Shown here in pieces: positions 44,276-52,105 of a stretch of 64,000 nt of DNA; the stretch's first letter is position 1; each line of letters starts with the position of its first letter. The stretch comes from JAVBNN01 sp031551525 (GTDB lineage: Bacteria > Bacillota > Negativicutes > Acidaminococcales > JAISLQ01), in contig JAVBNN010000004.1 in the NCBI GenBank assembly GCA_031551525.1, forward strand, positions 48,721-112,720, read 5' to 3'. The notes under the pieces were generated by a model, which saw only the letters and a program-made list of their open reading frames with translations, did not search any database and was not told where the DNA came from. The translations under genes and the position numbers were made by a program.

Positions 44276-44308
44276 AAAGAGCTGTTGCCTTGCTGGCAGC
44301 AGCTCTTT
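44276..44308 (-). terminator. Terminator after the LolA-like lipoprotein gene
   Basis: AAAGAGCTG pairs with CAGCTCTTT, with further pairing GTTGCC/GGCAGC inside; TTTTCC follows on the minus strand. Confidence 0.7.
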
Positions 44309-44324
44309 GTAAAATATCCGATTA

Positions 44325-45020
44325 TCAACTTTTAACAGGCATATTCTTCATCATAGCGCCAAGATCAGTCACCGGCACCCCTTCCGGCAGCGCAAACACA
44401 CTATCCGGCACGGCTTCTACCTTCATGTTCTTAAATTCCATCACCTGTTTATCGCCGCTGGCGCTGGTCATCTCCACCCGCATTGGCATACCGTAGTCCT
44501 CGCGCACCCACAGTTTTTGCGTTGCGTTGCCCGCGTCTTCCAGGAGCAGCACCTTGCACTTTACCCCCTCATACGTCGTGCTTTCCAACACCTTGAACTT
44601 GGCTGGATCTACCTCTTTGCTGTACTTATCCGGCATGGCCGGTATCTTAGCCGGGTCGAGCGCCATTTTAGTCGCTAGTTTCTGATCCGGCAGATAATTA
44701 TACATGACGCTGGCTGAGCCGTCTATGATAGTGATCACCTTCTGATTGGCCACCGTAGTTTCAAACTTTATCTTCTTGCCGCTGGCCCAGAACTTTCCGG
44801 TCAGCTGCATTTCCTTAGCAGACAGAACATAATCATAAGTAAGGCCGGAAATATTTTTGCCCTTGCCTAAAAGATCGCCCACCGAAACCTCTTTAGCCGC
44901 CGGGGCGGGCTGGGCTGGCTGGCTGGGCTTGGCCGCGGGCGTCTGCTTTTCCCCTCCGCAGCCGGTAAAAACAAAACAAAAAAACATAGCGGCGATGATT
45001 GCCAATATACCTTTTTTCAT
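44325..45020 (-). CDS. LolA/DUF4412-like lipoprotein
   Basis: Lipoprotein of 231 residues, lipobox VFTGC with cysteine 21, then a proline/alanine-rich linker. The domain begins GLTYDYVLSAKEMQLTGKFW and has KLWVREDYGMPMRVEM, the pattern of outer-membrane lipoprotein carrier (LolA/LolB-like) folds and DUF4412. It could bind lipids or act in envelope maintenance. Monocistronic. Exact role not deducible. Confidence 0.65.
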   Translation of the reverse strand: MKKGILAIIAAMFFCFVFTGCGGEKQTPAAKPSQPAQPAPAAKEVSVGDLLGKGKNISGLTYDYVLSAKEMQLTGKFWASGKKIKFETTVANQKVITIIDGSASVMYNYLPDQKLATKMALDPAKIPAMPDKYSKEVDPAKFKVLESTTYEGVKCKVLLLEDAGNATQKLWVREDYGMPMRVEMTSASGDKQVMEFKNMKVEAVPDSVFALPEGVPVTDLGAMMKNMPVKS

Positions 45021-45110
45021 AATTATACCCCCAGTTTATAAAATACTTGCTACAAGTATCTTATTTTAATCCACATTACCCCGTCAACGTATTTTTATTC
45101 TATTCCTTTC

Positions 45111-45139
45111 TTGTAAAGCCACAGCAGTTATGCTATAAT
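45111..45139 (+). promoter_or_regulatory. Promoter of ssrA
   Basis: TTGTAA (45111-45116), 17-base spacer, perfect TATAAT (45134-45139), about 28 bases before the mature tmRNA 5' end. Confidence 0.85.
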
Positions 45140-45167
45140 ATTTATCAGGCTATGATGCCTTGAAGCC

Positions 45168-45517
45168 GGGGGCGTACTGGTTTCGACAGGGGCAGGTGTG
45201 GCAAGATAAGCGAGCCGGTGTCCCAACAGACCGCTAAACGTTGGACCTCTTTACAAACGCAGAAGATAATTTTGCTCTGGCGGCTTAACGCCAGCATCCT
45301 ACCAGTCTAAGCCTGCGGGGCTGGACCAGGGTGTCACTTTAGCGGGCTTACCTCCGGCAATTGGCGCTGAGAGCCGGAAGGGAAATCTTTGAGAGCTAGC
45401 AAGAAGATAGCTTGCCGCCAGGCGATCTTCAAGCGAAACACAAACTAGCGGCTGCGCTCGGAGAAGGTCTTGTAGCAATGCTTTTGGACAGGGGTTCGAC
45501 TCCCCTCGCCTCCACCA
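45168..45517 (+). ncRNA. ssrA: tmRNA (SsrA)
   Basis: Rescues stalled ribosomes together with SmpB. The 5' end GGGGGCG pairs with CGCCTCC before the encoded ACCA, forming the tRNA-like acceptor. GGTTCGACTCCCC is the T-arm. The tag frame (45253-45288) reads ACA AAC GCA and ends in TTT GCT CTG GCG GCT TAA, giving NAEDNFALAA after the resume codon. The C-terminal ALAA is the protease degron. Several pseudoknot-capable stems follow. One-piece form, about 350 bases. Confidence 0.96.
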
Positions 45518-45537
45518 AAATATCGCCCAGCTATTTT

Positions 45538-45560
45538 TACCCGCTATCAGGCGGGTATTT
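45538..45560 (+). terminator. Terminator after ssrA
   Basis: TACCCGC pairs with GCGGGTA around a short loop, followed by TTTTGCTTTT. Confidence 0.75.
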
Positions 45561-45650
45561 TGCTTTTCATAAATTACTTTTATTTCCATCTGTTTTTTTA
45601 CCGCGATAAATATTACAATAACAGTAACGAAAACACTTTGGAGGTACCAT

Positions 45651-46889
45651 ATGGCTATCACCGCGCCACACACCTGGGGAAAATATGCCCCGGACAAAAT
45701 TTTTGCAGTAGTCGCCGAAGCGAACAAGGCAAAAGAAACCTATGGTAAAGAACAGGTCATCAACGGCGCGCCGGGGACTTTTCTCGACGAAAACGAGAAT
45801 ATTTTCTGCCTGCCGACCGTAGAGGCGGTATACCGCACCATACCGATGAGCGAGGTGGTGTCATATTCACCGCTCGAAGGCCTGCCAGACTTTCTAAAAG
45901 CCGCTATGGAGCATGTTTTTCGCGAGCAGCGCCCCGACGCCCACATCAGGGCGGTGGCCACACCTGGCGGCACAGGGGCTCTACACAATATCGTGGCCAA
46001 CTACACTTCCCCGGGCGATGCCATCCTGACCAGCGAGTGGTGCTGGGGCCCGTACCGATCGATCGCCGAAGACGCGGAAAGAAAGTTTGAAACCTTCCCT
46101 CTGTTTGCCGGAGAAAGCTTCAACCTAGCCGATTTTGAAGAGAAAACCGCCGCACTCCTCGCCAAACAGGAACGCCTGGTCATTATACTCAATACCCCGG
46201 CGCACAATCCTACCGGTTACAGCATGACGCTTTTCGACTGGGAAGGCGTCCTCGCCATACTCAAAAAACTCGCCGACAAACACCATTCTATCATCCTGTC
46301 CATTGACGCCGCCTATATAGACTATACGGACGACAGTGCCGCCAGTCGCGCTTTTTTCCCGCTCCTGTCCAGACTGCCGGAAAATATCCTGCCGGTAGTG
46401 TGTTTTAGCATGTCCAAAAGTTTCACCATGTACGGCCAGCGTGTCGGCGCGATGATCGGCATATCTTCCAGCGAAGCTGTAGCCCAGGAATTTTTTGAGA
46501 CCAACCAGTATACCGCGCGGGCCAGTTGGTCGAGCATCAACCGCGGTGGGTCGAGGCTGCTCTCCGCCATTTACGCCGATCCCGCCCTGGTCACCCGGGT
46601 AGACGACGAACGTGCCGCCGCTTTACGCATCATCAAGGGGCGGGCCGACCTCTTCTCCCGCGAAGCTCAAACGGCCGGGCTGGCCATGCTGCCCTACCGG
46701 GCCGGTTTTTTTCTGACCATCCCCTGCAACAAAGCCGAAGCGGTGTGCCTGGAACTGAAAAAGGAGCATATTTTCCTGGTGCCGCTGGCCAAAGGCGTAC
46801 GTATCTCCATTTGCGCCGTACCTACCCCAAAAGTGGCAGGCCTGGCCGCCAAGGTGAAAAGAGCCGTAGATCTGGTAAATAAGGGCTAA
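45651..46889 (+). CDS. Class I/II pyridoxal-phosphate aminotransferase
   Basis: Fold-type I aminotransferase, 412 residues. The cofactor lysine is in SMSKSFTMYGQR near residue 266, with NTPAHNPTGYSM (substrate-arginine region) and a DAAYIDY aspartate pairing with the ring nitrogen. The overall pattern resembles the AspC/TyrB-type aspartate or aromatic aminotransferases more than the Bacillus AspB type. GGAGGTACC precedes the ATG. No pathway neighbours, so the amino acid is not defined. Confidence 0.85.
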   Translation: MAITAPHTWGKYAPDKIFAVVAEANKAKETYGKEQVINGAPGTFLDENENIFCLPTVEAVYRTIPMSEVVSYSPLEGLPDFLKAAMEHVFREQRPDAHIRAVATPGGTGALHNIVANYTSPGDAILTSEWCWGPYRSIAEDAERKFETFPLFAGESFNLADFEEKTAALLAKQERLVIILNTPAHNPTGYSMTLFDWEGVLAILKKLADKHHSIILSIDAAYIDYTDDSAASRAFFPLLSRLPENILPVVCFSMSKSFTMYGQRVGAMIGISSSEAVAQEFFETNQYTARASWSSINRGGSRLLSAIYADPALVTRVDDERAAALRIIKGRADLFSREAQTAGLAMLPYRAGFFLTIPCNKAEAVCLELKKEHIFLVPLAKGVRISICAVPTPKVAGLAAKVKRAVDLVNKG

Positions 46890-47005
46890 ATCTTCTTGTG
46901 TCCATCAGATCATAACGGTAATAGGTAACATCTATGTTGACATAGACAGTTATTTTTCTTATTATTGTTATTGTATTATTATAAATAAACAGGAAAAGGA
47001 CTGAT

Positions 47006-47683
47006 ATGATGGATTCTGGTAAAAAGTACACCGCCGAGTTTATTGGCACTCTGGTATTGACTTTCATGGGCTGCGGCAGCGCCGTATTCCTGGGTTGCGA
47101 CGTGCCGGGCGGTCATTTGGCGGTAGCGCTGGCCTTTGGCCTCTCTATCGTGGCCATGGCTTATGTCATCGGCGGCATTTCTGGCTGCCACATAAACCCG
47201 GCTGTTTCCCTTGCCATGCTGGTCAGCAAAAAACTTTCTTTGTCCGACTTTTTAGGTTATGCCGCAGCGCAAATAATGGGCGCCACTGCCGGCGCCGCTC
47301 TTCTCAAACTTATCGTTGGGCTGGGTGTCGCCGATAAAACCGGCGGCCTTGGCACTAATGGCGTGGCCGCTGTCGGCGGCGCGGGCGGCGCTTTTCTGGT
47401 CGAAGTCGTCCTTACTTTCATTTTTATCTTCACCATTTTAGGCGTTACTTCCGACGAGAGCAAAGGCAGCGTGGCCGGCCTTGTTATCGGCTTCACCCTT
47501 ACTTTTGTACACATTGTCGGCATACCGCTGACCGGTACGTCTGTAAACCCGGCGCGCAGTATTGGCCCGGCCCTCCTGGTCGGCGGCGATGCCCTGGCAA
47601 GTCTTTGGGTATTTATCCTCGCTCCGCTAGCAGGCGCGGCATTGGCCGCGCTGCTATTCAACTGCCTGAAAAGCGAAAACTAA
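47006..47683 (+). CDS. Aquaporin (MIP family), AqpZ-like
   Basis: Six-helix channel of 225 residues with the two half-helix motifs in CHINPAVS and SVNPARS. The region before the second (FVHIVGIPLTGTSVNPARS) suggests a water-selective AqpZ type rather than a glycerol facilitator; no glpK is nearby. Two ATG codons are adjacent (47006 and 47009). AAAAGGAC upstream favours the first. Confidence 0.9.
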   Translation: MMDSGKKYTAEFIGTLVLTFMGCGSAVFLGCDVPGGHLAVALAFGLSIVAMAYVIGGISGCHINPAVSLAMLVSKKLSLSDFLGYAAAQIMGATAGAALLKLIVGLGVADKTGGLGTNGVAAVGGAGGAFLVEVVLTFIFIFTILGVTSDESKGSVAGLVIGFTLTFVHIVGIPLTGTSVNPARSIGPALLVGGDALASLWVFILAPLAGAALAALLFNCLKSEN

Positions 47684-47696
47684 AGGCAAACATTAA

Positions 47697-47738
47697 AACA
47701 CCCCTGCAGGTTTGTCTTTAGGCAGGGGTGTTTATTTT
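47697..47738 (+). terminator. Terminator after the aquaporin gene
   Basis: AACACCCCTGC pairs with GCAGGGGTGTT, followed by TATTTTTG. Confidence 0.82.
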
Positions 47739-47758
47739 TGGGACAAGGAGATTTAGCC

Positions 47759-48256
47759 ATGGCTATTAGCGGAAGTATACTGGCCATCTTTGTTTTCGGG
47801 TATCTGGCTTTTTCCCTGATGTTTTTATTAATGTATCATAAAGCAAAAGAATCTGACGATCTGATATTTTTTGCCACGGTCGTCAATTATACGATTTTTT
47901 TGTTTTTAGCTACAATGGCCTTGTTTTCTGAAAGGTTTGACCTTTTGTACAACGAGCAATACCTGTTTTCCTTGATCGCGGTCATCGCGGCTCTACCTTT
48001 TATCCTCTGGTATCCTGGCTTTTTCGCCGCCAAACTGGCGCAAAATTTGCCTCTTTTCCTGCAAAACCCCCTACGGTCCGCCGCGCCCTTCTTATTTATT
48101 GCTTTTTGTGTATTCATGGCCGCTTTCTGGCTATATTATTATCGGCTAACCGGCAGGTTCATCTTCGTGCCATGCCTCCTGCTCATCATCGGTTATATTG
48201 GCTACAGCACTATCCACAGACGGGAACTTCACCGGCGCAAGTGGGATGACAAATAA
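47759..48256 (+). CDS. Unknown membrane protein, five or more helices
   Basis: Hydrophobic protein of 165 residues with about five predicted membrane segments and a basic C-terminus (HRRELHRRKW). No motif I recognise. The ATG is preceded by AAGGAG at the right distance; an upstream TTG in frame overlaps the terminator. It lies alone between the aquaporin terminator and the convergent msrAB gene. Confidence 0.65.
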   Translation: MAISGSILAIFVFGYLAFSLMFLLMYHKAKESDDLIFFATVVNYTIFLFLATMALFSERFDLLYNEQYLFSLIAVIAALPFILWYPGFFAAKLAQNLPLFLQNPLRSAAPFLFIAFCVFMAAFWLYYYRLTGRFIFVPCLLLIIGYIGYSTIHRRELHRRKWDDK

Positions 48257-48286
48257 CCTAAAACTATTTTTCAAATAGTTTTAGGT
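48257..48286. repeat. Perfect palindrome between convergent genes
   Basis: ACCTAAAACTATTT and AAATAGTTTTAGGT form a 14-base perfect inverted repeat containing the msrAB stop codon. It is A/T-rich with no flanking T-run, but could still end transcripts from both sides. Confidence 0.6.
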
Positions 48287-49214
48287 AACTGGCGTAGCCT
48301 TCCTGCGCCAGTTTGTCTTTTGCTATAAATCGCAAAGCCGCCGAATTTATGCAGTACCGCAAACCACCTGATTCCTTGGGGCCGTCTTCAAATACATGCC
48401 CCAAATGCGAGTCGCTGGTCAAACTGCGCACTTCCGTTCTTTGCATGCCGAGAGTGCTGTCTGGTTGCTCCGTCACGGCGGCTTTTTCCAGCGGACGGCT
48501 GAAGCTCGGCCAACCGCAACCCGGGTCGAATTTGTCCCGCGAGGAAAATAGTGCTTCACCACTTGCTACATCTACATAAATTCCTTCTTCTTTGCTGCCC
48601 TGGTAGCGCCCGGTAAACGGGGCCTCGGTGGCATTTTTTTGTGTCACTTGGTATTCTTCACGGTTTAACTTGCGCCGCAACACCTCATCATCCTTGGCCT
48701 TTGACCAGTTATCGGCTATAAAGCCTGCCCGCCCTGACGCCTGTTCGTAAAAAGAAAAGCGTTCCGGGTTGTCCCTGGTATAGGTCTGGTGGTAATCTTC
48801 CGCCGGGTAGAAGTTTTTCAGCGGCAATACTTCTACTGCAATGCTTTCAGCAAATCGCCCGCTATCGCCCAACTCTTTTAAAACACGCTCTGCCGTTTCC
48901 TTTTGCGCCGCATCCGCGTAAAAAACCGCCGTGCGGTAGCTCTCCGCCCGGTCGGCAAACTGTCCGCCGGAATCAGTCGGGTCGATCGTACGCAAAAAAG
49001 TATCGAGCAGTTTATCATAAGTGACCTTGTCCATGTCATAGGCCACCTCTATCGCCTCGCGGTGGCCAGTAGTACCGGTCAATACCAGGTCATAGCTGGG
49101 ATTTTCCACATGTCCGCCTGTATAGCCCGCTGTAACCGAGATTACCCCGGGAAGTCCCTGGAAAGGCGGCATACTGCACCAAAAACATCCTCCGGCAAAT
49201 ACTGCTTTTTCCAT
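48264..49214 (-). CDS. msrAB: Fused methionine sulfoxide reductase MsrAB
   Basis: Repairs oxidised methionine, both S and R sulfoxides, in one 316-residue chain. The MsrA part has the catalytic cysteine in GGCFWC at residue 10. The MsrB part (from about residue 170) has the catalytic cysteine in RYCINSAALRF and the GCGWPSF motif. The CxxC pairs of zinc-binding MsrB are absent. No signal peptide, so cytoplasmic. The next gene across the divide is an AhpD-like protein, giving a small oxidative-stress pair of divergent genes. Confidence 0.95.
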   Translation of the reverse strand: MEKAVFAGGCFWCSMPPFQGLPGVISVTAGYTGGHVENPSYDLVLTGTTGHREAIEVAYDMDKVTYDKLLDTFLRTIDPTDSGGQFADRAESYRTAVFYADAAQKETAERVLKELGDSGRFAESIAVEVLPLKNFYPAEDYHQTYTRDNPERFSFYEQASGRAGFIADNWSKAKDDEVLRRKLNREEYQVTQKNATEAPFTGRYQGSKEEGIYVDVASGEALFSSRDKFDPGCGWPSFSRPLEKAAVTEQPDSTLGMQRTEVRSLTSDSHLGHVFEDGPKESGGLRYCINSAALRFIAKDKLAQEGYASYLKLFEK

Positions 49215-49354
49215 ACACCAATCCCTCCCGCCATTATATTAAAAAATTCTTTTCTAATTATTATTATTGTTCGCTAGAGAGGAAAAAAAACCTCCATGTA
49301 GAAAGTATTAATAACGAATAACCGTTAACAATAATTTTACGGGAGGATTTTATT

Positions 49355-49783
49355 ATGACCGATTTTCGCGAAGTATCTAAAGAAAGCATTGGCTACCTTT
49401 TCAAATGCCACACCAGCCTTGACAAATCTCCTCTGGACAAAAAATACATCACCCTGGTACAGCTCAGAGCTTCGCAGATCAACGGCTGCGCCTACTGCTG
49501 CGGAGTACACAGCGAAGCCGCCCGCAAAACCGGACACGAACAGGCAAAACTTGACAAACTCCCTGGTTGGGCTTTATCCCATCTGTTTGATGAAAAAGAA
49601 AAACTCGCCCTTGAGTGGTGCGAATCCCTAACTCTGGTCAAAAACGACAAAGCAGAACTCATAGCTTTAAAACACAAACTGGGAAAAGTGTTCCCGGAAC
49701 GCGAGCTGGTAGACCTCACCATCGCTATTGGCGTGATAAACGCTTTTAACCGCATAGTTTTGCCGCTTGAGAACAATCACTGA
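49355..49783 (+). CDS. AhpD-like carboxymuconolactone decarboxylase family protein
   Basis: Predicted alkylhydroperoxidase-like protein, 142 residues. The redox pair CAYCCGVHSEAARK near residue 49 matches the CxxCxxxH site of AhpD-type enzymes. GGGAGGA precedes the ATG. Probable role in thiol peroxidase chemistry. Divergent from msrAB. Confidence 0.85.
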   Translation: MTDFREVSKESIGYLFKCHTSLDKSPLDKKYITLVQLRASQINGCAYCCGVHSEAARKTGHEQAKLDKLPGWALSHLFDEKEKLALEWCESLTLVKNDKAELIALKHKLGKVFPERELVDLTIAIGVINAFNRIVLPLENNH

Positions 49784-49788
49784 TAACG

Positions 49789-49822
49789 ACAGGCAGGTCA
49801 CGCACCTGCCTGTATACCTTTT
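49789..49822 (+). terminator. Terminator after the AhpD-like gene
   Basis: Perfect ten-base stem ACAGGCAGGT against ACCTGCCTGT, followed by ATACCTTTT. The U-tract is weak. Confidence 0.6.
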
Positions 49823-49902
49823 AGAAGGCACATTTGTTGTTATTTTTTTCCGGTGGTTATATTATAATAAAACCAGCGAAAAATTCTCTATGGAGGCCTA
49901 AT

Positions 49903-50412
49903 ATGAAAATAGCCATAGTTTACTTTAGTCAAACAGGAAAAACCCGGGCCATGGCGGAAGAAATCATGCGCGGTATAAATAGCGTCGGGGATATCGAAGT
50001 AAAGGCATTTGAGCTTGATGGTGCAGACAAAGAGTTTATCAATGAGAGCTCTGCTATCATCTTCGGAACCCCTACCTACCTGGCCAGTATGTCCTGGCAG
50101 ATGAAAAAATGGCTGGACGAATCTACCTCGCGTGGCTTTGCTTTTTCCGGGAAGCTGGGCGCCGCATTCTCTACCGCCCAGTATATCCAGGGCGGTGCGG
50201 ATAATGCAATAATCGGCATAATACCACATCTTTTGGTAAAAGGCATGCTGGTTTATTCCGGCGGCGCAGCGCTCGGGCAGCCCTTCATTCATCTGGGTCC
50301 CGTCGCTACCAGCGCCAACTTTGACCAGGCAAAAGATCTTTTCTATATATTTGGCCAGCGCATCGCACATAAAACCAGTGAGCTGTTCGGTCAAAAACCG
50401 GAGGAAAAATGA
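49903..50412 (+). CDS. Flavodoxin/NAD(P)H:quinone reductase-like protein
   Basis: FMN-binding protein of 169 residues. The phosphate loop is YFSQTGKTRAMAEE near residue 8. FGTPTYLASMSWQMKKWLDE and SAAQYIQGG-like FSTAQYIQGGAD resemble WrbA/NAD(P)H oxidoreductase flavodoxins. The ATG follows GGAGG; an upstream extension lacks one. Overlaps the pyrophosphatase gene by 4 bases. Confidence 0.82.
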   Translation: MKIAIVYFSQTGKTRAMAEEIMRGINSVGDIEVKAFELDGADKEFINESSAIIFGTPTYLASMSWQMKKWLDESTSRGFAFSGKLGAAFSTAQYIQGGADNAIIGIIPHLLVKGMLVYSGGAALGQPFIHLGPVATSANFDQAKDLFYIFGQRIAHKTSELFGQKPEEK

Positions 50413-52052
50413 AGCCCATTTATGTGATCGGCCACAGAAACCCCGATACGGATTCCATCTGCTCGGCTATAGCTTACGCCCACCTGAAAAACCAACTGGG
50501 TGAATACGCCAAACCGGCCCGTGCCGGTAGCTTGAACGCCGAAACTCAATATGTACTCAATTATTTTCAACAGCCCTGGCCTGAGCTAGTAGATGATTTT
50601 TATCCACGCGCCCGCGATGTTATGATTCAGTTTCCGGCCATCGTAGACCCTGACGATACCTTATGGAAACTCGGCCAAACCCTCTCTGCCAGCAAAATGA
50701 AATCCACCCCGGTCATCTCCGGGGAAGGTCGCTTTTTAGGCATAGTATCGATCGGTGACTTGGCCAAACGTTTTCTAACAGACATGTCATCTCTTAACTT
50801 TGCTGAAACCGGCGCTACTTTCCGCGCGGTAGCCGAAGTAGTACAAGGTGAGGTTCTTTGCGGCAGTGAAATACTGCAAAACACCCTGGAAGGCCGTCTG
50901 AAAGTTGCCGGCTCCAGCATTGGCACTATCAAAAATAGCTTCTGGCCTGGCGATATCGTGCTGGTCGGTGACCGTGACGATGTACACGAACTGTGCATCG
51001 GTATAAAAGTCAGCGCCATCATCCTGACCGGCTCAGGCGAGGGCATATCCGATAAAAACCTTGCCCGAGCACGCAGTACCGGCATTATAGTCATGCGTTG
51101 CCCCTACGACACATATACCGCAGCCCGCCTCTTGACCCAGAGCATACCGGTCAAAGCCATCATGCAAACACATATAGTATCTTTTGCGCCAAACGATCTT
51201 TTGCAGGAAGTAAAAACCCAGATACTGGAAACAAATTTCCGCAACTACCCTGTCTTGGAAAAAGACCGCCTGGCCGGTATCATTAACCGCAGCAGTCTTA
51301 TAATGTCCGAACACCAACCAGTCATACTGGTCGACCACAACGAACGCAGCCAGGCTGTTGAAGGCATCGAACACACCAAGATACTTGAGATCATCGACCA
51401 TCACCGTTTGGGCGGACTGTCAACCAATGAACCTATCTTTATCCAGCAAGAGCCGGTCGGCTGTACAGCAACCATCATCGCCGGCATGTACTGGAGTAAA
51501 AACATTTATATCCCCACCAAAATAGCCGGCCTTCTCCTGTCGGCCATTCTCTCGGATACAATACTTTTCAAGTCACCCACCACTACTGCCAAAGACAAAA
51601 CTGTTGCCCAAAAACTCGCCCTGCTCGCCAAACTCGATATAAACGAACACGGCATGAACCTCCTGAAAGAAGGCGCCGACCTCAACAAACAAACCCCGCA
51701 CGACATTATTAGGCAAGACATGAAAGAGTTTCAGTTGGGCAGTTACCGCATAGCGGCCAGCCAGGTATATGTCATGGACAGTAGCCAGCTCCCGCCACTC
51801 GTCGATACGCTCAGCAAAGAACTCGAAGCCCTGCGCCTTCAGGAAAATGTCGACCTGGCTCTTTTGATGGTGACCAATATCATGGAAGAACACACCGACC
51901 TTCTGGCCGCCGGCCAAGCCCAGCGCATTATCCAGCACGCATTTGACCTGGAGCAATCCAGCAAAAATATCTATCACCTAAAAGGCATGCTCAGCCGCAA
52001 AAAACAGCTCATTCCGCCACTGGGCCTGGCTGTACAGGAACTGTCTATGTAA
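50409..52052 (+). CDS. ppaC: Mn-dependent inorganic pyrophosphatase with CBS and DRTGG domains
   Basis: Family II pyrophosphatase of 547 residues, about 240 longer than the plain form. The DHH core begins YVIGHRNPDTDSICSA, and the insert carries two CBS motifs (residues 65-125 and 245-300) flanking a DRTGG domain. The core resumes at VILVDHNERSQAVEG, IIDHHRLGG and the C-terminal DHHA2 region with LLSRKKQLIPPL-like RKKQLIPPL. Related enzymes are inhibited by AMP and ADP and activated by ATP or diadenosine polyphosphates through the CBS domains. Translationally coupled to the flavodoxin. Confidence 0.93.
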   Translation: MKPIYVIGHRNPDTDSICSAIAYAHLKNQLGEYAKPARAGSLNAETQYVLNYFQQPWPELVDDFYPRARDVMIQFPAIVDPDDTLWKLGQTLSASKMKSTPVISGEGRFLGIVSIGDLAKRFLTDMSSLNFAETGATFRAVAEVVQGEVLCGSEILQNTLEGRLKVAGSSIGTIKNSFWPGDIVLVGDRDDVHELCIGIKVSAIILTGSGEGISDKNLARARSTGIIVMRCPYDTYTAARLLTQSIPVKAIMQTHIVSFAPNDLLQEVKTQILETNFRNYPVLEKDRLAGIINRSSLIMSEHQPVILVDHNERSQAVEGIEHTKILEIIDHHRLGGLSTNEPIFIQQEPVGCTATIIAGMYWSKNIYIPTKIAGLLLSAILSDTILFKSPTTTAKDKTVAQKLALLAKLDINEHGMNLLKEGADLNKQTPHDIIRQDMKEFQLGSYRIAASQVYVMDSSQLPPLVDTLSKELEALRLQENVDLALLMVTNIMEEHTDLLAAGQAQRIIQHAFDLEQSSKNIYHLKGMLSRKKQLIPPLGLAVQELSM

Positions 52053-52069
52053 CGAAAGCCCTTCATAAA

Positions 52070-52099
52070 AAAATCTGTCCTTTATAGGACAGATTTTTT
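52070..52099. terminator. Bidirectional terminator
   Basis: AAAATCTGTCC pairs with GGACAGATTTT; T-runs on both strands. Shared by ppaC and the convergent histidine kinase gene. Confidence 0.85.
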
Positions 52100-52105
52100 G
52101 CTTAC

